A stretch of 50,758 bases of DNA, taken from NCBI RefSeq assembly GCF_030812835.1, contig NZ_JAUSTM010000016.1, positions 1 to 50,758 on the forward strand. Direction: 5' to 3'. The position numbers and the translations under genes were made by a program. The notes below the pieces were generated by a model that saw only the letters and a program-made list of their open reading frames with translations, was not told where the DNA came from and made no database searches. This DNA is from Streptococcus moroccensis (GTDB lineage: Bacteria; Bacillota; Bacilli; Lactobacillales; Streptococcaceae). Below, piece after piece: positions 8,373 through 16,236 of the stretch. The number at the start of each line of letters is the position of its first letter. The first letter of the stretch is position 1.

Positions 8373-8386
8373 TGTAAGCGTTTTAT
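8373..8386 (+). promoter_or_regulatory. cre-like CcpA site at the GH127 gene
   Basis: TGTAAGCGTTTTAT matches 12 of 14 positions of the cre consensus TGWNANCGNTNWCA and lies just after the -10 box, a position suited to catabolite repression. Confidence 0.6.
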
Positions 8387-8401
8387 GGTTATGGAGGAAA
8401 G

Positions 8402-10348
8402 ATGAAAACATTTCGTTTAAACCAAGTAAACATAACGTCAGAGTTTTGGAACTATTACCTTGACCTTATTCGCACGGAGACCCTACCTTATCAACTAGCA
8501 GTTTTAAAAGACGAAATTGATGTTGATGTGCAGGCAGAACGTCAGGATGCTAGCTTGCCCGCTGGGAAAAGCCATGCCATTGAAAATTTTAAAATTGCAG
8601 CCGGCTTATCAGAGGGGGATCATTTTGGCTGGTTTTTCCAAGACAGTGACGCCTATAAATGGTTGGAGGCAGTTGGTTACCAACTGCAAATAACTGAAGA
8701 TTCTAAGTTAGAAGCTGCAGCTGATGAGCTCATTGATATCATTGCCCAGGCTCAGGAATCGACGGGCTACCTGAATACCTATTTTCAGTTGCGTTATCCA
8801 GACTTAAAATACCGTCAGCTCTATTTTAGCCATGAGCTCTATTGTGCGGGCCATTTGATAGAAGGAGCTATTGCTTATCATCAGGCGACGGGTAAGGCAA
8901 AGATTTTAGATGTTGCCCTTCGGTTTGTGGACGATATAGCAGAGCATTTCGGCTGGGCTGAAGGACAGATACAGGGAGCAGATGGGCACCAAGAAATTGA
9001 ACTCGCTCTTTTGAAGCTCTTTGATTATACAGGTAAGCAACAGTGTCTAGAGTTAGCAAACTTTTTCATAGAAGTCAGAGGGTTAGACCCTGAATTTTAC
9101 CGAAAGGAAATTGTCCGTAATGTGAAAGATGGCTTGTCGTCAGATAATCCACCAGTCGATTTGACCTATTTACAGGCCTATTCTCAACCTAAGCATCAAG
9201 AGCTAGCGCTTGGCCATGCGGTCCGTATGCTATACATGTCTACAGCGATGGCTAAGCTCGTTCAGTATCTGGATAATGAAGAGTTAGAAGATGCTTGCTA
9301 TAAGATTTGGAATGACATTACCCAACGTAAGCTGTACATTACGGGTGGCGTGGGCAGTACGGTCCATGGGGAAGCCTTTGTAGGTCCCTACGATTTGCCC
9401 AATGATACCATGTACTGTGAGACCTGTGCCTCTATCGCTCTCCTCTATTTTGCCTATGAACTCTTTAAACTGTCACCAAAGGGTGAATATATTGATGTGA
9501 TGGAGCGGGTTCTCTACAATGGTATCTTGTCAGGCGCTGCCTTAGACGGCAAGCATTTCTTCTATGTTAATCCGTTAGAGGTAGACATAGAATCTTGTCG
9601 CTTTAATCCGGATAAGGGGCATGTCAAACTAGAACGTCCTGACTGGTTGGGGTGTGCCTGTTGTCCGCCAAATTTCGCAAGAACCATTTCGTCTATTGGG
9701 ACCTATATCTATACCCAGTTTGAGGATTCTGTCTCACTCAATCTCTATGTGGCATCTAATCTGGTCACAGAAGACTTTGAGTTACGTCAAGAAACAGCTT
9801 TTCCAAATGATGACAGTGTCAGCGTGTTTTATAAAGGTGTGTCTAACCACTTAGTGCTTAGAAAACCCTATTGGGCGACTGAATTTAAGGTCACTTGTCG
9901 TGGTGGAGACATAATAGCTGAGACTTTTGACTGGGTAACAGTGGCAGTCAGTAATGAAGCCGAGATTGAGATTGTCTTTAAACAACCCTTGTTGACCATT
10001 ACAGCTAATCCATTGGTCCAGTCTACGGTCGGAAAAGTAGCCTTCCAAAAAGGGCCTTTTGTATACTGTGGGCAAACTCTTCAAAATCCATCCCTCGATA
10101 GGTGTCGTGTTCCGAAGCATTTTCAGGATGAATATGAGACTACTCTAGCAACTGATCTTGCTCTTCCTTATTCGCTTGTAACAATCCCAGCTTCAAAAGT
10201 TTCAGCTTGGGATGGACTGTATCGCTTTAATGGAGACAGCGAAGTGCCTGAGTCAATGTCGCTTCATCTGATCCCCTATTTCCTCTGGGCTAACCAAGGG
10301 GTGAGTGGCATGCGTGTGTGGTTCCCTAAGGAGGTAGTAGATGACTAA
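8402..10348 (+). CDS. GH127 beta-L-arabinofuranosidase
   Basis: A 648-residue protein of the former DUF1680 family. Characterised GH127 enzymes (HypBA1 of Bifidobacterium longum) remove beta-L-arabinofuranose with a cysteine nucleophile held by a zinc ion bound by one Glu and three Cys. The equivalent residues are visible here: Glu340 and Cys342 in MYCETCAS, and Cys420 and Cys421 in GCACCPPNFAR, with spacing very close to that enzyme. There is no signal peptide, so it acts on imported arabinosides, for instance those from plant hydroxyproline-rich glycoproteins. Its promoter has both an AraR operator and a cre. The last eight bases overlap the next gene. Exact linkage specificity is inferred. 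Confidence 0.88.
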   Translation: MKTFRLNQVNITSEFWNYYLDLIRTETLPYQLAVLKDEIDVDVQAERQDASLPAGKSHAIENFKIAAGLSEGDHFGWFFQDSDAYKWLEAVGYQLQITEDSKLEAAADELIDIIAQAQESTGYLNTYFQLRYPDLKYRQLYFSHELYCAGHLIEGAIAYHQATGKAKILDVALRFVDDIAEHFGWAEGQIQGADGHQEIELALLKLFDYTGKQQCLELANFFIEVRGLDPEFYRKEIVRNVKDGLSSDNPPVDLTYLQAYSQPKHQELALGHAVRMLYMSTAMAKLVQYLDNEELEDACYKIWNDITQRKLYITGGVGSTVHGEAFVGPYDLPNDTMYCETCASIALLYFAYELFKLSPKGEYIDVMERVLYNGILSGAALDGKHFFYVNPLEVDIESCRFNPDKGHVKLERPDWLGCACCPPNFARTISSIGTYIYTQFEDSVSLNLYVASNLVTEDFELRQETAFPNDDSVSVFYKGVSNHLVLRKPYWATEFKVTCRGGDIIAETFDWVTVAVSNEAEIEIVFKQPLLTITANPLVQSTVGKVAFQKGPFVYCGQTLQNPSLDRCRVPKHFQDEYETTLATDLALPYSLVTIPASKVSAWDGLYRFNGDSEVPESMSLHLIPYFLWANQGVSGMRVWFPKEVVDD

Positions 10349-10583
10349 TCTCTGTTTTGGGTGTGATACAAAACAACATGTTGAAGACGAAGCAATTGAA
10401 GAAATGATTGCCTTTCAATTGGCTATGGAAGTTAATAAAGTGAATGAAAAGGAGTGGTATAAGCGACAAGCCATTTGTGAAAATTGTCCTGCCCGTCAAG
10501 GGCCTACATGCAGCAAATGCGGTTGTTTCTACAAGTTTAGAACGGCTCTTGAAGGGAAATCCTGCCCGATTAATCTTTGGTAA
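10341..10583 (+). CDS. Small Cys-rich protein coupled to GH127 (DUF6171-like)
   Basis: An 80-residue protein with eight cysteines at residues 5, 8, 46, 49, 57, 60, 62 and 75, arranged as two CxxC pairs and a CSKCGC cluster, i.e. two likely zinc-binding knuckles separated by a helix. I believe it belongs to a small family of unknown function (DUF6171). The ATG overlaps the end of the GH127 gene by eight bases and has a perfect AAGGAGGT, so it is translated with it. Because GH127 needs a zinc-Cys centre, a role in metal loading or redox protection of that enzyme is attractive, but this is inference only. A bidirectional terminator follows. Confidence 0.8.
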   Translation: MTNLCFGCDTKQHVEDEAIEEMIAFQLAMEVNKVNEKEWYKRQAICENCPARQGPTCSKCGCFYKFRTALEGKSCPINLW

Positions 10584-10584
10584 T

Positions 10585-10640
10585 AAAAAACTAGCAATAC
10601 TGGTCACGAAAGCTATTGTGACTAGTGTCGCTAGTTTTTT
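10585..10640. terminator. Bidirectional terminator
   Basis: An outer perfect 11-bp stem (AAAAAACTAGC with GCTAGTTTTTT) encloses a second 9-bp stem (10599-10607 with 10618-10626). It has T-tracts on both strands and separates the convergent Cys-rich and ArsR-type genes. Confidence 0.88.
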
Positions 10641-10641
10641 G

Positions 10642-11532
10642 TTAGTTATAAAAGAGTTTTATCTTGATATCTTGGTCGTAGTTGCCAAAAGCTTTCCCAA
10701 ATAAGGTACAGCCACCAACATTTTTAGCATCTTCCTTGACCTCGACTTTAAATTTCCAGGTATCAAACAGTGGATCGATGTCTGAAATTAGGAGGTCTGA
10801 GATGGGATCTCCATCCATATAGGTTCCGTGATTCATGATACGAATGGTCTTTAAGAGTCCATACTGGTTTAAATTATCGGGATACCAATCCGGTGTGTAC
10901 TTGCCTCGAATATCGGCAAAGTCTCCAGGACTGGTCCAGGTTCCCAATTCTATATCGTTAAGAAAAAAAGTGATGTCTGATGGCCAGTTGTCATTGGCAA
11001 AGGGGAATTCAGATGAAATCTCAAATGAGATTTCCATCATGGTCAATTCTTCATCTTTGTTCAGTAAGTTGGGGGATTTATACTCTAAAAATCCTTTGGT
11101 AAACCAAACAATCTGTGCATCCATCCGCTCTGGGACGATAAAGTACTTAGGTTCATCCACCGGACCGATAAACTCTTCGGAGCTAGCGAGACCGCAGGTA
11201 GGCACTACAGAATAATCAGTATAGTGTCCAACAGGAATAGAAATTTCCTTGGTTGAGTACGAACTGAAGAGTTGCTTTGGAAAGTGGATGACGACTTTCT
11301 CTACTCTAAGGCTACACACCTTTTGGTGCCCATTGCGTTCCGTTTTGATCAATTGAGCCTTTTCCAGTTTTTGAATATGCTTCGTTGTGATAGCGCTACT
11401 GAGTTTTAAAGTGTCAGCAAGTTCCCTGATATTCATTTTATGTTTTGCGAGTAGTTGGACAATTTCTAACCTTACCTTACTAGCAAGAGCTTCATAGACT
11501 GGTAAAGCATCCTGATTTGTTTCTAATTCCAT
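10642..11532 (-). CDS. ArsR-type winged-helix regulator with large C-terminal domain
   Basis: A 296-residue protein, far longer than the usual 100-residue ArsR repressor. Residues about 8-75 form the winged helix (YEALASKVRLEIVQLLAKHK, RELADTLKLSSAITTKHIQK). The remaining 220 residues are rich in beta-strand-forming and aromatic residues and look like a ligand-binding beta-sandwich; I do not recognise a named sugar-binding family. It lacks the metal-binding ELCVCDL motif of metalloregulators. It is divergent from the arabino-oligosaccharide operon, and three copies of TAAC-N6-GTTA lie between them, one on its own -10. It is therefore probably the operon's local regulator, sensing an arabinan-derived sugar. 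AGGAG at 11541-11545 supports the ATG. Confidence 0.82.
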   Translation of the reverse strand: MELETNQDALPVYEALASKVRLEIVQLLAKHKMNIRELADTLKLSSAITTKHIQKLEKAQLIKTERNGHQKVCSLRVEKVVIHFPKQLFSSYSTKEISIPVGHYTDYSVVPTCGLASSEEFIGPVDEPKYFIVPERMDAQIVWFTKGFLEYKSPNLLNKDEELTMMEISFEISSEFPFANDNWPSDITFFLNDIELGTWTSPGDFADIRGKYTPDWYPDNLNQYGLLKTIRIMNHGTYMDGDPISDLLISDIDPLFDTWKFKVEVKEDAKNVGGCTLFGKAFGNYDQDIKIKLFYN

Positions 11533-11551
11533 GATTTATCTCCTTTTATTA

Positions 11552-11579
11552 ATTATAACAAAAAAGTTAATAATTGCAA
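11552..11579 (-). promoter_or_regulatory. Promoter of the ArsR-type regulator
   Basis: On the minus strand, TGT-TATAAT is an extended -10 (TATAAT at 11552-11557) with TTGCAA (11574-11579) as a weak -35. The first TAAC-N6-GTTA operator overlaps the -10. Confidence 0.65.
11556..11569. promoter_or_regulatory. Probable ArsR-type operator 1
   Basis: TAAC-AAAAAA-GTTA, an inverted repeat. The 17 bases at 11555-11571 are identical to those at 11750-11766. It overlaps the regulator's own -10 box, so it fits autorepression. Confidence 0.6.
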
Positions 11580-11588
11580 ACGATTTCT
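11575..11588 (+). promoter_or_regulatory. cre-like site near the ArsR-type promoter
   Basis: TGCAAACGATTTCT matches 12 of 14 cre positions. It covers the -35 of the minus-strand regulator gene and lies 71 bases before the -35 of the ABC operon. Confidence 0.4.
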
Positions 11589-11606
11589 GCATATTTTATA
11601 TTTAGG

Positions 11607-11622
11607 TTAACCAATTAGTTAA
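11607..11622. promoter_or_regulatory. Probable ArsR-type operator 2
   Basis: TTAAC-CAATTA-GTTAA, a perfect inverted repeat with the same six-base spacing as operators 1 and 3 but a different spacer. It is centred 52 bases from operator 1, about five helical turns. Confidence 0.6.
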
Positions 11623-11658
11623 TCAAGCAAAAAATATTAATATTTTTGATAAAAAGTG

Positions 11659-11687
11659 TTGACAAAGCTGTTTTATAAGGATATACT
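11659..11687 (+). promoter_or_regulatory. Promoter of the arabino-oligosaccharide operon
   Basis: TTGACA (11659-11664) and TATACT (11682-11687) are 17 bases apart, the strongest promoter in the island. A leader of roughly 125 bases follows, containing a cre and an operator. Confidence 0.82.
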
Positions 11688-11703
11688 GGACTCATAAAAA
11701 TAA

Positions 11704-11717
11704 ATGAAACGCTTACA
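11704..11717 (-). promoter_or_regulatory. cre-like CcpA site of the ABC operon
   Basis: Read on the minus strand, TGTAAGCGTTTCAT differs by one base from the cre at the GH127 promoter. It lies just downstream of the -10, a typical road-block position. Confidence 0.55.
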
Positions 11718-11750
11718 AAAAAATAAAAAAGGTGGTGGGGTTTTTAACAA

Positions 11751-11764
11751 TAACAAAAAAGTTA
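11751..11764. promoter_or_regulatory. Probable ArsR-type operator 3
   Basis: TAAC-AAAAAA-GTTA in the transcribed leader, 64 bases after the -10. A repressor bound here could block elongation or loop to operators 1 and 2. Confidence 0.58.
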
Positions 11765-11817
11765 ATCTTTTACAAGGCGTATAAATATTTCAATTTATTA
11801 ATAAAGGAGAAACATAA

Positions 11818-13047
11818 ATGAAGAAATTTTTAAAGAGTGCAGTCCTCTTAGCAAGCGCAAGTGTGCTTTTATTTGGATGTGGTGAAAAAGAAGATCCTAA
11901 TACTATTGTTTTTTGGAACCCTCTTACAGGTGATGATGGGGCATATATGGATCAGATGGTGAAAGACTATAATGCTACAGAACCTGAGTATCCTGTAAAA
12001 TCTGTCATCACTTCTGATATGTATACTAAAATTTATACGGTCATGAATTCAGGAAAAGATATTCCTGACTTAACGTTGATTCACGCTGACCGTGTTCCTG
12101 GTTTTGTAAAAAGTGGCATGCTTGAAGATATGGAAGCTGTACTAGATGCTAAACCAGATATTAGTGAAGGAAACTATCTCCCTCAAGCTTGGTCCGCTGG
12201 TACTGTAGATGGAACCCAGTACACAATTCCATTGGATATTCACTCAAATGCTATGTATTACAATATTGATAAATTAGAGCAATATGGTGCTACTAGCTTC
12301 TTAGATGATAATGTGGTCACAATTGATGAAATGCTCTCATTAAAGGGTAAATTAGATGAAGGTGATTATGTTGTGAACAACGCCTTATTATCATGGGTTG
12401 TTTTAGGACAAATTGTTAACCAGGGTGGTGATATTCAAAAAGATGGTGCTCCAACGGTTAATACGCCTGAAATGAAGAACGCTCTTGAGAAAATAAAAGA
12501 AGTTGTAGACGCAGGTCTAATGACGCCTAACGGTGAGGATGGGTACTTGATGTTCCAATCAGGAAATGTTTTATTCTCTACAGATGGAACTTGGACTTCA
12601 ACGGCACATGATGCTGTTGAAGGGTTAAATTATGGTGTTACAAATATATATTCTGTTACTCCTGACAAATTCACTAACCGTGCATCATCCCACTTATTCT
12701 CAATGTTGAGTAATGAAGCGAGAACGGATGAAAAAGAACAAGGAATTGCTGATTTCTTAGAATACATTCGACAAAATTCGATGGAATGGGCTAAAGCTGG
12801 ACAGATTGTAGCAAGTAAGGATGTTATTGAAGATCCTGAATTTAAAAATTACAAACAATCTTTCTTTACCGCTGATGAGACTGAAATCGAATCACTTTAC
12901 ATCTTTACTTATGAGCATTATCCATATGTAGAAGAAGCGCTCAATACCTACGGCTTGGATATTATCTATGGTAATATAACAGTTGATGAAGGATTAGCAA
13001 CAATGCAAAAATTTGTAGAAGACAAAGTTGCCGAAAATACTAAGTAA
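11818..13047 (+). CDS. Arabino-oligosaccharide ABC transporter, binding lipoprotein
   Basis: A 409-residue extracellular sugar-binding protein of family 1 (MalE/AraN-like). The signal peptide ends in the lipobox LLFGC with Cys21 as the lipidated residue, so it is anchored to the outer face of the membrane after LspA processing. The mature part opens with TIVFWNPLTGDDGAYMDQMV, the usual first strand and helix of the class. An AAAGGAG lies before the ATG. It leads an operon of arabinan enzymes, so arabino-oligosaccharides are the inferred ligand. A hairpin follows before the permeases, which fits higher expression of the binding protein. Confidence 0.88.
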   Translation: MKKFLKSAVLLASASVLLFGCGEKEDPNTIVFWNPLTGDDGAYMDQMVKDYNATEPEYPVKSVITSDMYTKIYTVMNSGKDIPDLTLIHADRVPGFVKSGMLEDMEAVLDAKPDISEGNYLPQAWSAGTVDGTQYTIPLDIHSNAMYYNIDKLEQYGATSFLDDNVVTIDEMLSLKGKLDEGDYVVNNALLSWVVLGQIVNQGGDIQKDGAPTVNTPEMKNALEKIKEVVDAGLMTPNGEDGYLMFQSGNVLFSTDGTWTSTAHDAVEGLNYGVTNIYSVTPDKFTNRASSHLFSMLSNEARTDEKEQGIADFLEYIRQNSMEWAKAGQIVASKDVIEDPEFKNYKQSFFTADETEIESLYIFTYEHYPYVEEALNTYGLDIIYGNITVDEGLATMQKFVEDKVAENTK

Positions 13048-13062
13048 TTATAGGCTTGTTAT

Positions 13063-13094
13063 TGGCTACTGTGATGAAAAAATTACAGTAGCCA
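13063..13094 (+). other. Intercistronic hairpin after the binding protein
   Basis: A 13-bp stem (TGGCTACTGTGAT with ATTACAGTAGCCA, one G-U pair) around a six-base loop, without a real T-run. It probably stabilises or partly terminates the upstream message so that binding protein exceeds permease. Confidence 0.6.
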
Positions 13095-13117
13095 TTTCAT
13101 TATAGGAGGTAAAAGTC

Positions 13118-13996
13118 TTGAAAAAGAAAATAGATTTAAACCCTATTTTATACATAGGACCTCATCTGTTGTTGTTTGCTTTATTTGTTTGTGTTCCAAC
13201 TATATATGGTATTTATGCTTCGTTTACTAAGTGGAACTTGGTCAATGATCCTCAATGGGTTGGTCTAGATAACTACAAAACAATTTTATTTGACCAAACG
13301 TCAACATTTAATTTTCAATTCACAAATGGTTTAAAAAATACATTAGTATATGTTGTTTTGATGGTACCATTGCTAATTATTATTCCTTTGATTATTGCTG
13401 TTGCTCTAGAACATAAGGAAGTCAAACATAAAGGACTATTTCAAGGAATGCTTTATGTTCCTGGATTGATTTCAATATCTGCCGCTGCGATTATTTGGAC
13501 CCTTATTTTCCATTCAAAATTAGGGATGATTAACAACTTATTTGGATTTAACACTACCTGGGCTGCTTCGCAACCTCATGCATGGATATTGGTTGTAATT
13601 GTAAGTCTATGGGGTGGTATCGGTGGAAACATGATTATTTACCGTGCTGCCCTCGCTGGAATTAATAAAGAGCTATATGAATCGGCTGATATTGATGGTG
13701 CAAATGCGTTTCAAAAGTTCCTATATGTGACTTTGCCGTCTATCAAGTTCCCTCTGGTTTACACGTTAGTTATGACAACTGCAGGTTGTTTTAATGTATT
13801 TGCTCAACCGTTGATGATGACGAAGGGTGGACCAAATCAATCCACTCATGTTTTAATGATGTATATTAGAACGTTAGCATTTGGTCATGGAGAATCTATT
13901 GCAGGGATGGCTTCAGCAATGGCAGTCTTGTTAGGTCTCATAATATTAGTTATTTCAGCTTTACAATATTATGTGATGAATAAAAATGCTGGGTAG
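13118..13996 (+). CDS. Sugar ABC transporter permease (AraP/MalF-like)
   Basis: A 292-residue inner-membrane permease with about six membrane helices, of the MalF/UgpA group. The EAA cytoplasmic loop that docks the ATPase is visible as ESADIDGANAFQKFLYVTLP near residues 187-206. The start is TTG at 13118, eight bases after TAGGAGGT; no in-frame ATG fits better. It pairs with the next permease and the upstream lipoprotein. No ATPase gene is in the operon, so a shared MsmK-type ATPase from elsewhere is needed, as in many Gram-positive oligosaccharide importers. Compared with the enzyme genes downstream it is AT-rich. Confidence 0.9.
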   Translation: MKKKIDLNPILYIGPHLLLFALFVCVPTIYGIYASFTKWNLVNDPQWVGLDNYKTILFDQTSTFNFQFTNGLKNTLVYVVLMVPLLIIIPLIIAVALEHKEVKHKGLFQGMLYVPGLISISAAAIIWTLIFHSKLGMINNLFGFNTTWAASQPHAWILVVIVSLWGGIGGNMIIYRAALAGINKELYESADIDGANAFQKFLYVTLPSIKFPLVYTLVMTTAGCFNVFAQPLMMTKGGPNQSTHVLMMYIRTLAFGHGESIAGMASAMAVLLGLIILVISALQYYVMNKNAG

Positions 13997-14005
13997 GAGG
14001 GGAAT

Positions 14006-14848
14006 ATGAAAACTGGAAAAATAACAAAATGGCTTTCCTACTTATTTTTAATCATATTGTCAATTATTTGGATGTTCCCTATAGTATTTGGGATTACAAC
14101 ATCTTTTAGGTCTCAAACAGAAGTTGTCTCAGTAGGATTTAGATTATTGCCAGTTGATTGGGTTGTGGAAAACTATATTGCTATTTTAGAAAATACTTCT
14201 ACAGCACCGATTTTAAGGTGGTTAGGAAATTCTCTTTTCATTGCAATATCCCATACGATATTAGTAATATTAGTAATCTCAGTTACAGCTTATGGTTATT
14301 CTAGATTGAGATTTAAGCACAGAGATGCTATCTTTTTCACACTTTTGGGAATTTCAATGTTTCCTGGAGTAGTAAATTTGATTCCATCTTATAAAATCAT
14401 TGAGACTCTTGGATGGGTTAACTCTCCTCTTGCTATGATTATTCCTGGACTTTCAGGAATGGGAAATATATTCCTTGTTAGGCAATTTATGAAAGGAATT
14501 CCAAGAGAGTTTGATGAATCAGCTCGTATTGATGGTGCTAGTGAATTTGTTATTTATTCAAAAATCATTATGCCTATGATTAAACCAGTCTTGATTGTTT
14601 GTGGACTATTTTCGTTCACCGGATCTTGGAATGACTTTTTGTGGCCTGTGATTGTGTTTAATGACGTTCAAAAAATGCCTATTACCGCTGGTCTATTGTT
14701 GCTTCAGGATATTTATGGTAACTATAGATTGATTGGTCAGTTAATGGGATCTGCATTCTTAGCTATTATACCAACAATGTTGTTATTTATATTTGCTCAA
14801 AAATATTTCGTACAATCAATTAATCTTAACGCTGGTGTTAAAGGTTAG
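14006..14848 (+). CDS. Sugar ABC transporter permease (AraQ/MalG-like)
   Basis: A 280-residue partner permease of the MalG group with about six membrane helices. The EAA loop reads DESARIDGASEFVIYSKIIM around residues 172-191, and the C-terminus ends in the usual FVQSINLNAGVKG-type tail. GGAGGGG lies just before the ATG at 14006, and it starts nine bases after the previous stop. Together with the 13118 gene it would form the heterodimeric channel for arabino-oligosaccharides. The substrate is inferred from the adjacent arabinan hydrolases. Confidence 0.9.
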   Translation: MKTGKITKWLSYLFLIILSIIWMFPIVFGITTSFRSQTEVVSVGFRLLPVDWVVENYIAILENTSTAPILRWLGNSLFIAISHTILVILVISVTAYGYSRLRFKHRDAIFFTLLGISMFPGVVNLIPSYKIIETLGWVNSPLAMIIPGLSGMGNIFLVRQFMKGIPREFDESARIDGASEFVIYSKIIMPMIKPVLIVCGLFSFTGSWNDFLWPVIVFNDVQKMPITAGLLLLQDIYGNYRLIGQLMGSAFLAIIPTMLLFIFAQKYFVQSINLNAGVKG

Positions 14849-14856
14849 GAGGAATT

Positions 14857-15270
14857 ATGGTTAGAAAAGCAGAGAAGATACTTTTATATCTAGCTGCAGG
14901 TTGGAATATCATTAATAGTATTTTAACTATTTTTGGATATTCGTCATGGTTCCAATCAGAAAGTAATGACTTATTAGAGTCTGGTAATAATTTAACGTAT
15001 CTTAATGCAAGTTTAGTAGATACTATTTCAAAAGTAGTTATGCTTTATGGATTACTAACTTTAATTATTGGGATTATTACTTTTATAATTGCTAAAACTA
15101 TGAAGCCACAGCCGAATAAAAAGATTATTTTGTGGATTTTAGCATGTTTGTTATTTAGTTTTATTTCTTATGATGTTATAGCGATCGTGTTCTATTTATC
15201 TACTATTACGATATATATTGCGAGAAACAGAGCACTAAAGAAAAAAGGAGTTGAATATTATGGATTATAA
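14857..15270 (+). CDS. Small four-helix membrane protein of unknown function
   Basis: A 137-residue protein with four predicted membrane segments (around residues 8-26, 60-85, 95-115 and 113-125, the last two poorly separated) and a basic C-terminus. It resembles the small DUF4064-type membrane proteins, but I would not insist on the family. AGGAGG precedes the ATG, eight bases separate it from the permease, and its end overlaps the following GH43 start by 11 bases. It is thus embedded in the importer operon and could help the transporter or sense envelope state; no function is known. It shares the AT-rich, ATA/TTA-rich codon style of the permeases. Confidence 0.75.
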   Translation: MVRKAEKILLYLAAGWNIINSILTIFGYSSWFQSESNDLLESGNNLTYLNASLVDTISKVVMLYGLLTLIIGIITFIIAKTMKPQPNKKIILWILACLLFSFISYDVIAIVFYLSTITIYIARNRALKKKGVEYYGL

Positions 15271-16207
15271 TAACCCAATCGTCATAGAGCGAGCAGATCC
15301 TTGGGTTTATAAACACACTGACGGGTATTATTATTTCACAGGCTCAGTCCCTGGCTACCAGTCAATTGAATTGCGCCGTGCCAAAACTCTGAATGATTTG
15401 GGCGATGATGCAGAAATCGTGACCGTTTGGGAAGCGCATGAAACTGGGCCACTCAGTGAGTTGGTCTGGGCACCTGAGATTCACTTTCTTCAAGGAAAGT
15501 GGTACATCTACTTCGCAGCGAGTAACCACGCGGTTGAACGTAACCAGCACAATCACCATAGAATGTTTGTTATTGAAAATAGCAACGCTGATCCAATGAC
15601 AGGTGACTGGGTGGAAAAAGGCCAAATCAAAACACAGTTTGAAAGTTTCAGTATTGATGCAACAGTTTTTGAGCTAAAAAACGAATTGTATTACATTTGG
15701 GCACAGTTGGATCCAAGGATTCCTGGGAACTCCAACCTTTACATTTCAAAAATGGCTAATCCATGGACATTAGAAGGTAAGCAAACGGTCTTGACCATTC
15801 CTGAATACGATTGGGAAAAAATCGGCTTTATGGTTAATGAAGCGCCGGCAGCGATTATCCGAAATGGTAAAGTTTTTGTGACCTTCTCTGCTAGTGCGAC
15901 TGATGAAAACTATGCTGTAGGTTTGTTGTGGGCCAATGTTGGCGATGATCTTTTAGATGGCTATTCTTGGAACAAACTGGACAAACCAGTCTTTGTGTCG
16001 TCGGAGAAAAATAGCCTGTATGGACCAGGGCATAATTCCTTTACGCGTAATGAAAATGATACTGAAGATGTGATGATCTTCCATGCGCGCCCTGAAAAGA
16101 ACAAAGAAGGCGATCCTTTGGACAATCCAAACCGTCATGCCAATGCTCAAGCCTTTACTTGGGATGAGAATGGTTTCCCGGTATTTGGTGTGCCAGGAGA
16201 AGCATAA
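15260..16207 (+). CDS. GH43 alpha-L-arabinofuranosidase (intracellular)
   Basis: A 315-residue single-domain five-bladed beta-propeller hydrolase with no signal peptide. GH43 catalysis uses an Asp base, a Glu acid and an Asp that tunes the acid. They are visible as Asp13 in ERADPWVY, the Asp in SIDATVF (about residue 132) and the Glu in MVNEAPAAI (about 192). The ATG at 15260 is chosen over a TTG at 15251 because the GGAG ends at 15250, too close to the TTG. Family members of this compact form act on arabino-oligosaccharides from the non-reducing end. A beta-xylosidase activity cannot be excluded. It overlaps the upstream membrane-protein gene. Confidence 0.87.
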   Translation: MDYNNPIVIERADPWVYKHTDGYYYFTGSVPGYQSIELRRAKTLNDLGDDAEIVTVWEAHETGPLSELVWAPEIHFLQGKWYIYFAASNHAVERNQHNHHRMFVIENSNADPMTGDWVEKGQIKTQFESFSIDATVFELKNELYYIWAQLDPRIPGNSNLYISKMANPWTLEGKQTVLTIPEYDWEKIGFMVNEAPAAIIRNGKVFVTFSASATDENYAVGLLWANVGDDLLDGYSWNKLDKPVFVSSEKNSLYGPGHNSFTRNENDTEDVMIFHARPEKNKEGDPLDNPNRHANAQAFTWDENGFPVFGVPGEA

Positions 16208-16236
16208 TAACTATTCATACTTGAAGGAGTAAGTGT

